From Methylobacterium variabile (lineage in GTDB: Bacteria; Pseudomonadota; Alphaproteobacteria; Rhizobiales; Beijerinckiaceae), in NCBI RefSeq assembly GCF_001043975.1, contig NZ_LABY01000102.1, positions 40,998-104,997 on the forward strand: DNA of 64,000 nt, written 5' to 3'. This document shows positions 8,731 through 15,607 of the stretch, in pieces (within the stretch, counting starts at the first letter, position 1; each line of letters opens with the position of its first letter). The translations under genes and the position numbers were made by a program. The notes beneath the pieces were generated by a model. The model was given only the letters and a program-made list of their open reading frames with translations. It was not told where the DNA came from and did no database searches.

Positions 8731-10076
8731 GCCGCCGCGCGCCCCAGCATCGCCTCGAGGTGGTGGATGTCGACCCCGCCGGCCCGGAAATCCGTGTCGG
8801 CGAGGATGCGGGCGTGGAGGCGCAGGTTGGTGGCGATGCCCTCGATCCGCACCTCGGACAGGGCCACGCGCAGGCGGGCCAGGGCCTCGTCCCGGGTCGA
8901 TCCGTGCACGATCAGCTTGGCGACGAGGGAGTCGTAGTGCGGCGGCACCGCCGTGCCGGCGCCCGCATGGCTGTCCACCCGCACGCCCGGGCCGCCGGGC
9001 ACGTCGAAGCGGGCGATCCGGCCCGGTGCGGGCGCGAAGGTGACGGGATCCTCGGCGTTGATCCGGCACTCGAAGGCGTGGCCGCGGCTCACGACGTCGG
9101 CCTGGCGCAGGCTCAGGGGCTCGCCGCGGGCGACGCGGATGCCTTCCGCGACGATGTCGAGGCCGGTGACCATCTCGGTGACGGGGTGCTCGACCTGCAC
9201 CCGGGTGTTCATCTCGATGAAGTAGAAGCGGCCGCCCTCGACCAGGAACTCGAAGGTGCCGGCGCCGCGATAGCCGAGCCGGCGGCAGGCCTCGGCGCAG
9301 CGCTCGCCGACCTCCGCCACCGCCGCCGGGTCGAGGCCGGGTGCCGGGGCCTCCTCCAGCACCTTCTGGTGCCGGCGCTGGAGCGAGCAGTCGCGGGTGC
9401 CGAGCCAGACGGCATTGCCCTGCCCGTCGGCGATCACCTGGATCTCGACGTGGCGCGGGGCGCCCAGGAACTTCTCGACGTAGATCGCCGGGTTGCCGAA
9501 GGCGCGCCGGGCCTCCTCGCGCACCAGGGCGAGGGCGTCGAGGAGGGCGCCCTCCTCGCGCACGACGCGCATGCCGCGCCCGCCGCCGCCGCCCGCCGCC
9601 TTGAGGAGGACGGGATAGCCGGTCTCGGCGGCGATGCGGCGCACCGCCTCCGGGTCGTCGGGCAGCGCGCCCTCGGAACCCGGCACGCAGGGCACGCCGG
9701 CCTCGCGCATCGCCGCCTTGGCGGCGACCTTGTCGCCCATGGTGCGGATGCAGGCCGCGTCCGGGCCGATGAAGACGAGGCCGGCCTCGGCCACCCGCGC
9801 GGCGAAGTCGGCATTCTCGGACAGGAAGCCGTAGCCGGGATGGATCGCGCCCGCCCCGGTCGCCCGGGCGGCCAGCAGCAGCGCGGTGGCGTCGAGGTAG
9901 CTGCGCCCGGCCGGCGCCGGGCCGATGCACACGGCGATGTCGGCGTGCCGCACATGGGGCGACTCCCGGTCGGCCTCCGAGAAGGCCGCGACGGTGCGCA
10001 GGCCGAGCGTCCGGCAGGCCCGCTGGATCCGCAGCGCGATCTCGCCGCGATTGGCGATGAGGACGGTGTCGAACAT
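8727..10076 (-). CDS. accC: Biotin carboxylase subunit (AccC-like)
   Basis: ATP-grasp enzyme that carboxylates biotin on the carrier protein with bicarbonate and ATP. The 449 residues are full length: N-terminal [31 protein letters not shown], glycine-rich loop [12 protein letters not shown] near residue 165, and [20 protein letters not shown] near residue 290 with the metal- and bicarbonate-site residues. The gene follows accB by 7 nt and overlaps pxpB by 4 nt. The sequence looks catalytically intact. Because no AccA/AccD subunits are nearby and Pxp carboxyltransferase-like subunits are, it probably serves this operon rather than fatty-acid synthesis; the symbol marks homology only. Confidence 0.9.
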   Translation of the reverse strand: MFDTVLIANRGEIALRIQRACRTLGLRTVAAFSEADRESPHVRHADIAVCIGPAPAGRSYLDATALLLAARATGAGAIHPGYGFLSENADFAARVAEAGLVFIGPDAACIRTMGDKVAAKAAMREAGVPCVPGSEGALPDDPEAVRRIAAETGYPVLLKAAGGGGGRGMRVVREEGALLDALALVREEARRAFGNPAIYVEKFLGAPRHVEIQVIADGQGNAVWLGTRDCSLQRRHQKVLEEAPAPGLDPAAVAEVGERCAEACRRLGYRGAGTFEFLVEGGRFYFIEMNTRVQVEHPVTEMVTGLDIVAEGIRVARGEPLSLRQADVVSRGHAFECRINAEDPVTFAPAPGRIARFDVPGGPGVRVDSHAGAGTAVPPHYDSLVAKLIVHGSTRDEALARLRVALSEVRIEGIATNLRLHARILADTDFRAGGVDIHHLEAMLGRAAA

Positions 10077-10083
10077 CGGTCCC

Positions 10084-10542
10084 TCAGCCGAAACGGAACA
10101 GCGGCTGGCCGCCCTCGACCTCGTCGCCGGAGGCGACGAGGACCGCCGCGATCACCCCGGCGCGGGCGGACCGGACCTCGTGGAAGGTCTTCATCGCCTC
10201 GACGGTGCAGAGCAGGGCGCCCGCCTCGACGGCCTGGCCCACGGTGACGAAGGGCGGCGCCTCGGCGGAGGGCGCGAGGTAGGCGAGGCCCGCGAGCGGC
10301 GCGCGCACCTCGCTCGCGGCGGCCGGCGCGGGCGACGGAATTGGGGCGGGGCTCTGGCGCTCGGGCTTCTCGGGTGCGGAGACCGCGGGCGCGGCCGGCG
10401 GTGTCGCCTCGGCCGCGCTCCGGGCCTCGCGGGCCAGCCGCAGGGTCCAGCCGTCCTTCGCGACCTCCATCTCGGCGAGGTCGGACGCGGCCATCGCGTC
10501 GATCAGCGCCTTGATCTCGTCCATGGTCATTGCGGATGCCAT
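10084..10542 (-). CDS. accB: Biotin carboxyl carrier protein
   Basis: A 152-residue carrier with the usual BCCP layout: N-terminal helix region ([23 protein letters not shown]), a Pro/Ala-rich linker at about 48-78, and a biotinyl domain holding the intact [10 protein letters not shown] site, with the biotinylated lysine near residue 119. First gene of the carboxylase/Pxp operon. In-frame ATGs at 10542, 10530 and 10524 are all possible; the longest is given. The regulatory element at 10598-10637 lies about 55 nt upstream. This carrier provides the lysine that the second biotinyl-like protein of the operon lacks. Confidence 0.88.
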   Translation of the reverse strand: MASAMTMDEIKALIDAMAASDLAEMEVAKDGWTLRLAREARSAAEATPPAAPAVSAPEKPERQSPAPIPSPAPAAASEVRAPLAGLAYLAPSAEAPPFVTVGQAVEAGALLCTVEAMKTFHEVRSARAGVIAAVLVASGDEVEGGQPLFRFG

Positions 10543-10597
10543 CTGCCGGCCGGTTCGGCCGCTCTCGAGGCACGCTAGTGAGGCGGTCCGCCGGGCG

Positions 10598-10637
10598 CCA
10601 AGACGGATTGGGACTGCGCCGATAAGGGCCGTTTATG
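10598..10637 (-). promoter_or_regulatory. Copy B of shared 40-bp element: Nac-type site plus -35 region
   Basis: Read toward accB, this block begins CATA and ends CCGTCTTGG, is exactly as long as copies A and C, and holds ATA-N9-TAT at 10622-10636. Its final CTTGGC could be a -35, with CACTAG about 17 nt downstream as a weak -10. It overlaps the stop codon of the LysR gene, just as copy A overlaps the pxpA stop, so the operator is built into the end of the upstream gene. Assignment to the adjacent Nac-like regulator is inference from consensus and location. Confidence 0.7.
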
Positions 10638-11568
10638 GCCGCGTCTTCGGGGCCCCGGCGGGCAGCAGGTGCTGCGGCCAGTCGCGCACCAGGTCGAGGA
10701 GCAGCGCCCGGACGGCCTGGGCCGGCTCGGAGAGCGGCAGGTGGTCGGACTGGCACAGGGCGAGGGGCGCCTCGATCGTCGGCTCGACGATCCGGGCGCG
10801 CCAGGACGGCGTCGAGGTCGTTACCTCCCGGGCCATCGACTCGGGCAGGATCGTCGCCCCGAGCCCCGCGGCGATGACCGCCGTCAGGGTGCCGGCCGAT
10901 TCGATCTCGGCGACGACGCGCGGCGCGAGGTCGATCCCCGCGCAGGCGCCGTCGACGAGCTTGCGCACGACGTTGTAGGGGCGCGGCAGGTACAGATCGA
11001 GCCCGGCGACGTCGCGCAGCGGGACGGGGTCGGGAAGCGGGGCCAAGTCGGCCGGCCCGACGAGGTAGAGCGGCTCGCGCAGGAGCGGCACGAAGCTCAG
11101 GCCATGGACCTCCGTCGTCCCGCCGTAGAGGACCGCGATGTCCATCCGGCCGTTCATGACGAGCTCGGAGAGCGTCGTGCCGTAGGTCTCATTGAGGTAG
11201 GGCACGATGCCGGGATGGCGGGCGCGCATCGCGCGCAGGAGCGGCAGCGCGAGGAGCGCGGCGGCGGTGCCCGGCGCGAGGCCGACCGAGACCGCGCCCG
11301 ACAGGCCCTCGCCCGCCGCCCGCATGTCGACCCGGGCCTGGTCGCACTGGCGCATGATCGCCTGGGCGTGGCGGTAGAGCACCTTGCCCGCCTCGGTCGG
11401 CGTGACCCCGCGGGTGGTGCGCACCAGGAGCTGCTGGCCGGTCTCCGCCTCCAGGGTGGCGAGCTGCTGGCTGAGCGCCGGCTGCGCCACGTGCAGCACG
11501 TCGGCGGCCTGCGTCATGCTGCCGATGTCGACGATTTTCAGGAAGTACTGGAGGCGCTTGAGGTTCAC
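10633..11568 (-). CDS. LysR-family regulator, Nac-like
   Basis: A 311-residue LysR-type transcription factor. The first 60 residues hold the winged helix-turn-helix (KIVDIGSMTQAADVLHVAQPALSQQLATLE). Residues 90-300 are the effector domain, with SGAVSVGLAPGTAAALLALPLL and SAGTLTAVIAAGLGATILPES. Over its length it closely recalls enterobacterial Nac (nitrogen assimilation control), including QQLLVRTTRGVTPTEAGKVLYRHA. It lies between two operons carrying ATA-N9-TAT sites and has a third site 24 nt upstream of its own start, so autoregulation and control of all three operons are likely. Whether it responds to nitrogen status or a ligand is unknown. Confidence 0.9.
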   Translation of the reverse strand: MNLKRLQYFLKIVDIGSMTQAADVLHVAQPALSQQLATLEAETGQQLLVRTTRGVTPTEAGKVLYRHAQAIMRQCDQARVDMRAAGEGLSGAVSVGLAPGTAAALLALPLLRAMRARHPGIVPYLNETYGTTLSELVMNGRMDIAVLYGGTTEVHGLSFVPLLREPLYLVGPADLAPLPDPVPLRDVAGLDLYLPRPYNVVRKLVDGACAGIDLAPRVVAEIESAGTLTAVIAAGLGATILPESMAREVTTSTPSWRARIVEPTIEAPLALCQSDHLPLSEPAQAVRALLLDLVRDWPQHLLPAGAPKTRP

Positions 11569-11591
11569 GGGCTCGGCGTCGGGACCGGGGG

Positions 11592-11631
11592 CATACGGAA
11601 ACGCTATTAAGCCAGAGCAAACCCGTCTTGG
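11592..11631 (+). promoter_or_regulatory. Copy C of shared 40-bp element, between lysR and the plus-strand operon
   Basis: The same 40-bp layout read on the plus strand: begins CATA, ATA-N9-TAT at 11593-11607, ends CCGTCTTGG. It differs from A and B more than they differ from each other, but keeps the two end blocks and the central TAT and CA. It points toward the gene at 11784 and lies 24 nt upstream of the divergent lysR start, a classic LysR operator position. CTTGGC at its end may be the -35 of the plus-strand promoter. Confidence 0.65.
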
Positions 11632-11783
11632 CTACGGGAGCGGCCCGGCCGTAGACCCCTCGGAGCGCTGCGGGAGCGGCTCGCCCCGTGACACCCCGGA
11701 CCCCCGTTCCGGGCGGTGGGCCGAGCGCCGGACCGCGGGAGAGAGAGCCTGGCCCGGCCGGGCCGATGCGAGGAGCCCACGCC

Positions 11784-12641
11784 ATGACACCGCCAGACCG
11801 CCTGCGCGCCCTGCTGGCGCAGCCCGACTTCGTCGTCATGCCGGCGGTCTGGGACGGCTTGAGCGCCAGGCTCGCGGCGGAGGCGGGCTTCCGCACCGCG
11901 TTCCTGTCGGGCTCGTGCGTGGCCGCCGCCCGCCTCGGGGGGCCGGACCTCGACCTGATCTCGTTTGCCGAGATGCTGAACTCGCTCGAGATGGTGCGGG
12001 GTGCCGCCCCCGACACGCTCGTGCTGGCGGACGGCGACCACGGCTACGGCAACGCGATGAACGTGCAGCGCACCGTGCGCGCCTACGGCCGGGCCGGGGC
12101 CGCCGCCGTGCTGATCGAGGACAAGGTCACGCCCCGCGCCCTCACCGCCGCCGGCAAGCCCTGCCTGCCGCGGGAGGAGGCGCGCATGAAGATCCGGGCC
12201 GCGGTCGAGGCCGCGAAGGATTCCGGGATCCTCGTGATGGCACGCACCGATTGCCGGCCGACGCAGGGCATCGACGAGGCGATCGCCCGCATCGAGATGT
12301 TCGTCGAGGAGGGGGCCGACATCCTGTTCCTCGACTCGCCGGCCGACGAGGCCGAGATCCGGCGGGCCGTCGCTGCGAGCCAGGGGCGCCCGCACTTCGC
12401 CGTGCTGTCCCCCGGGGCGCCGCGGGAAACGCCGACCCAGGCGCGGGCGGCGGAGCTGGGCCTGAAGATCGGCACCTTCCCGACGGGGCTCCTGTCCCCG
12501 GCCGTCGCGGGGATCCGGAGCGGGCTCGCCGCGCTGGCCGCCGGCCGCTCGGTCGCCGACACCGCCCTGCCGCCGCCGGAGCTGAGCGCGACGCTGGGCT
12601 ACGGGGCCTACGAGGCCGCCGCCCGGCCGTTCACGCTCTGA
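11784..12641 (+). CDS. Isocitrate lyase/PEP mutase superfamily enzyme
   Basis: A 285-residue alpha/beta-barrel enzyme that makes or breaks C-C or P-C bonds next to a carboxylate (oxaloacetate decarboxylase, methylisocitrate lyase or carboxyphosphonoenolpyruvate mutase type). Seen: VMPAVWDGLSARLAAEAGF, ADGDHGYGNAMNVQRTVRAY with metal-binding aspartates, AAVLIEDKVTPR and MARTDCRPTQGIDEAIAR, all in family positions. The ATG at 11784 follows GAGGAG by about 8 nt, so the 32 extra in-frame codons upstream are probably not translated. It is followed after 23 nt by a 2-hydroxyacid dehydrogenase, suggesting that its 2-oxoacid product is reduced or its substrate is formed there. The exact reaction is unresolved. 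Confidence 0.85.
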   Translation: MTPPDRLRALLAQPDFVVMPAVWDGLSARLAAEAGFRTAFLSGSCVAAARLGGPDLDLISFAEMLNSLEMVRGAAPDTLVLADGDHGYGNAMNVQRTVRAYGRAGAAAVLIEDKVTPRALTAAGKPCLPREEARMKIRAAVEAAKDSGILVMARTDCRPTQGIDEAIARIEMFVEEGADILFLDSPADEAEIRRAVAASQGRPHFAVLSPGAPRETPTQARAAELGLKIGTFPTGLLSPAVAGIRSGLAALAAGRSVADTALPPPELSATLGYGAYEAAARPFTL

Positions 12642-12664
12642 GTTCGCAACGAGGGAGAGCAGGG

Positions 12665-13615
12665 ATGAGCAGCAAGGCGGCCGTGCTCCAGATCGGCCCC
12701 TATCCCCCATGGGATCAGGAGCCCCTGGACGCGGCCTTCGAGGTCCACCGCTACTACGAGGCGGAGGACAAGCAGGCCCTCCTGGACCGCGTGGCGCCCC
12801 GCATTCGCGCCGTCGCCACCCGCGGAGAGCTCGGCGCGGACCGCCGCCTGATCGAGGCCCTGCCGGTGCTGGAGATCGTGTCGGTCTACGGCGTCGGCTT
12901 CGACGCGGTGGATCTGGGGGCCTGCCGCGAGCGCGGCATCCGGGTCACCAACACGCCCGACGTCCTGACGAAGGACGTCGCCGATCTCGGCGTGGCGATG
13001 ATGCTGGCCCAGGCCCGCGGCGTGGTGGGCGCGGAGGCGTGGGTCCGCGACGGCAGCTGGGCCGGCAAGGGGCTGTATCCCCTGAAGCGGCGCGTCCACG
13101 GGGCGAAGGCCGGGATCCTGGGACTGGGGCGGATCGGCTACGAGGTCGCGAAGCGCCTGGCCGGCTTCGAGATGGACATCGCCTACAGCGACGTCGCGCC
13201 CAAGGATTACGCCGGGACCTGGACCTACGTCGCCGATCCGGTGGCTCTCGCCCGGCGCTCCGACGTCCTGTTCGTCACCCTGGCCGCCTCGTCGGCGACC
13301 CGCCACATCGTCGGGCGGGAGGTCATCGCGGCGCTCGGGCCGGAGGGCATGCTCGTCAACATCTCGCGGGCCTCCAACATCGACGAGGACGCGCTGCTCG
13401 ACACCCTCGAGAACGGGACCCTCGGTTCCGCGGCCCTCGACGTGTTCGAGGGCGAGCCTCGCCTGAACCCGCGCTTCCTGGCGCTGCCGAACGTCCTGCT
13501 CCAGCCGCACCACGCCTCCGGGACCGTCGAGACGCGACGGGCGATGGGTCAGCTCGTCCGCGACAACCTGACGGCGCACTTCGCCGGACGCGAGCTGCCG
13601 ACGCCCGTCCTGTAA
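12665..13615 (+). CDS. 2-hydroxyacid dehydrogenase (hydroxypyruvate/glyoxylate reductase type)
   Basis: D-isomer-specific 2-hydroxyacid dehydrogenase, 316 residues, interconverting a 2-oxoacid and a 2-hydroxyacid with NAD(P)H. Seen: VYGVGFDAVDL, NTPDVLTKDVADLGVAMML, nucleotide-binding GILGLGRIGYEVAKRL near residue 150, then the catalytic Arg in NISRASNIDE, Glu in DVFEGEP and His in LQPHHASGT. The usual RGS after the catalytic Arg is RAS here, a conservative change. GGGAGAGCAGGG lies just upstream of the ATG. Second gene of the plus-strand operon in the Nac-like regulon. Confidence 0.88.
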   Translation: MSSKAAVLQIGPYPPWDQEPLDAAFEVHRYYEAEDKQALLDRVAPRIRAVATRGELGADRRLIEALPVLEIVSVYGVGFDAVDLGACRERGIRVTNTPDVLTKDVADLGVAMMLAQARGVVGAEAWVRDGSWAGKGLYPLKRRVHGAKAGILGLGRIGYEVAKRLAGFEMDIAYSDVAPKDYAGTWTYVADPVALARRSDVLFVTLAASSATRHIVGREVIAALGPEGMLVNISRASNIDEDALLDTLENGTLGSAALDVFEGEPRLNPRFLALPNVLLQPHHASGTVETRRAMGQLVRDNLTAHFAGRELPTPVL

Positions 13616-13622
13616 CACCAGG

Positions 13623-13656
13623 GCGCCTCGCCACCGACGCAGCGACGGCGAGGCGC
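13623..13656. terminator. Hairpin between convergent genes, probable bidirectional terminator
   Basis: Perfect 10-bp inverted repeat, GCGCCTCGCC at 13623-13632 and its complement at 13647-13656, with a 14-nt loop. It begins 8 nt after the dehydrogenase stop and ends 9 nt before the stop of the oppositely oriented oxygenase gene. There is no T-run, so it may slow polymerase or need Rho. Confidence 0.6.
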
Positions 13657-13665
13657 TCGGCGGCG

Positions 13666-15339
13666 CTACGCCGCCTTCGCCTCGTGGAAGAACAGGATGA
13701 GGGAGTAGCGCGTGCCGCGCTCGATGCGGCTGACGCCGTGCACGAGGTTGCCGGCGTGGAGCAGCGCCGCGCCCGTGCGGCGCGACGGCGCGACCAGACC
13801 GGCCTCGCCGAGCGCGAGGAGCCGCCCGCCCGAGAAGCTCTCATCCTCGTTCAGCGCGACGTTGACGGTGTACGCGCAGGTGTCGGAGTGGAACGCGATG
13901 TAGGGACGCGTCTGCGGCGAGTACATCCTCAGGAAGATGTCGATGTGGCGATAGGCGTCCCGCGGCGCCGGGCCGTCCGATGGCCTCAACGCGTCCGGAA
14001 TGCGCGTGAGCACGGCGACGCGCTCGGCACCGATGAGCGCGGACAGGCCGTCGATCGTCAGGTTGACCTGGTACTCGGGCAGGTCGTCGACGGTGTCGGG
14101 CACGACCGAGGTCACGTGGGCGGCGGCGAACCGGCACAGCGTCTCGCACTCGGCGGCGCTGAGGACCGGGACGTCCTCGATCACCACGCCGTCGCGGACG
14201 TCGCCCGCCTCCGCCGGCAAGCCGTGGCCGCGCACGAGGGCGAGCTCCTCGGGCGTCGCGCTGGCCGGATCGGCGTGGTCGATGAGGAACCGGCGGACGA
14301 CGGGACAGGTCTCGTGCCGAATGCGCCGGCGGGCGCGGGCCTCGAGCCACTGCATCTTCTCGAACAGCACCTGCGGCGGCGGCAGCGCATGACCGACCGG
14401 CTGCGCCGCGGCGGCCGCGAACGCCACGGCATCGAGCACCTCCGGCTCCTGCAGCGCGCGCGAGCCCAGTGCCTCCGCGCGGGCGATGGCCGGCAGGTCG
14501 AGCCCGAACTGGATCACCGTGCTCGCGCCCCGGAGGCGATGGCGGCGGCATCCGCCGACGAGGAGCATGTCGCCCGGCTCCAAGGCTACCGCGCCGCCCT
14601 CCGCGAAGTCGATCGCGCATGCGGGCCCTGCCTCCGGGTCCGGAGGGGCGCCGGCATGGTCGAGCCGCAGGTAGACGCAGAGATGCGTCCTGCCGCGCCG
14701 GAACGGCGGCTCGCCGCCGGCGTCCCGCCGCTGCAGGACGGGCGCCGTGAGCCCGGCCCCGTCGAGGGACACGTCGCGCCCGCGCAGGTGCACGGTGAGG
14801 CGGTCGACCGCGTCGCGGAACCCGCGCCACTCCCGGCACCCGTTCCAGAGCAGGACGGCGCCGGAATGGTCGCGCAGCCAATCCTCGTCCGGCACCGCGG
14901 CCAGCTCCGCCGCGTACTCGCCCCAGGCCGCCGGGCTGGAGCAGTGCGGCAGCACCGTCGGCTCCCACAGCACGTGGCCGTCGCGGGCCGGCAGGGTGAT
15001 AGCGTCGGCCGCGCGGCGATGACCGCTGACCTCGGCGAGCGGGATCCAGTCCCTCGCCGGGGAGGGGCCGCTGCGCGCGGGCGCGGGCGCCGCCTCGGGC
15101 CGCCCGACCCGGCGCCACACCGAGAGCGAGGGCATCAGGAACTCGTGGTGGCCGTCCCCGGGCCCGCCCCGCGACGTGACGACCAGGTCGTAGGAGACCG
15201 AGATCCGCGCCTCGTCGGTCTCGTTCGGCTCGACCTCATGGGTCTGCTTGGCGGGGAACAGGAGCAGGCGGCCGGCGACCGGCCGGTAGGCGGCACTGTT
15301 GAAGTTCAACGGGTTCGACGCGGCGTAGGCCGCCGTCAT
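13666..15339 (-). CDS. 2OG-Fe(II) oxygenase protein with extra N-terminal oxygenase-like segment
   Basis: The C-terminal 180 residues form a prolyl-4-hydroxylase-type dioxygenase: iron ligands His484, Asp486 (HSDT) and His534, and 2-oxoglutarate-binding Arg544 in RGTRYSL. The N-terminus carries a second fragment, AGRLLLFPAKQTHEVEPN followed by ARISVSYDLVV, which looks like the C-terminal strands of another 2OG-oxygenase family (second His and Arg present, HxD half missing). A middle region near residues 215-275 also looks cupin-like. The ATG at 15339 gives 557 residues; the open frame continues 58 codons upstream but reads as non-coding. Substrate unknown. It is divergent from the chemotaxis receptor gene. 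Confidence 0.7.
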   Translation of the reverse strand: MTAAYAASNPLNFNSAAYRPVAGRLLLFPAKQTHEVEPNETDEARISVSYDLVVTSRGGPGDGHHEFLMPSLSVWRRVGRPEAAPAPARSGPSPARDWIPLAEVSGHRRAADAITLPARDGHVLWEPTVLPHCSSPAAWGEYAAELAAVPDEDWLRDHSGAVLLWNGCREWRGFRDAVDRLTVHLRGRDVSLDGAGLTAPVLQRRDAGGEPPFRRGRTHLCVYLRLDHAGAPPDPEAGPACAIDFAEGGAVALEPGDMLLVGGCRRHRLRGASTVIQFGLDLPAIARAEALGSRALQEPEVLDAVAFAAAAAQPVGHALPPPQVLFEKMQWLEARARRRIRHETCPVVRRFLIDHADPASATPEELALVRGHGLPAEAGDVRDGVVIEDVPVLSAAECETLCRFAAAHVTSVVPDTVDDLPEYQVNLTIDGLSALIGAERVAVLTRIPDALRPSDGPAPRDAYRHIDIFLRMYSPQTRPYIAFHSDTCAYTVNVALNEDESFSGGRLLALGEAGLVAPSRRTGAALLHAGNLVHGVSRIERGTRYSLILFFHEAKAA

Positions 15340-15607
15340 GTGGGAGGCCAGCCTCCGCTCCTCACGCGACGACTGCTCGAAGTCTCCTCCATGCCGTCTC
15401 CTGACCCAGCAGATGACCGAACCGGCACTGCGTGAGCGGCTGCGGACTGCATTCGCGGCCAGGATCGCAGCAGCGGAAGCATAGCATGACGCAAGGTCAA
15501 ATATTCGCGTCAAGTGATCTCTGTAAAGATCGAGCGAGTAATATAAATTTCAGCATTGTAACTCAGATTTCGGTGATCTGTGGCTGTCAAGCCCAGCAGC
15601 GGGACGG
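15340..15607. promoter_or_regulatory. Divergent promoter region, AT-rich by local standards
   Basis: A 268-nt non-coding stretch between the oxygenase gene (minus) and the chemotaxis receptor (plus). From about 15490 to 15590 it is much richer in A/T than its surroundings, as expected for promoters in a 70 % GC genome. No operator or hairpin was identified with confidence. Confidence 0.4.

Noticed and set aside
5797..10542. Reading the accB/accC genes as part of fatty-acid acetyl-CoA carboxylase
   Set aside because: They are translationally coupled to pxpB/pxpC and carry the shared regulon element; no carboxyltransferase accA/accD is nearby.
13666..15513. Longer start of the oxygenase gene at 15513
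   Set aside because: The extra 58 codons are Arg/Ser/Ala-rich and unlike protein, and they enter the A/T-rich promoter zone of the divergent gene.
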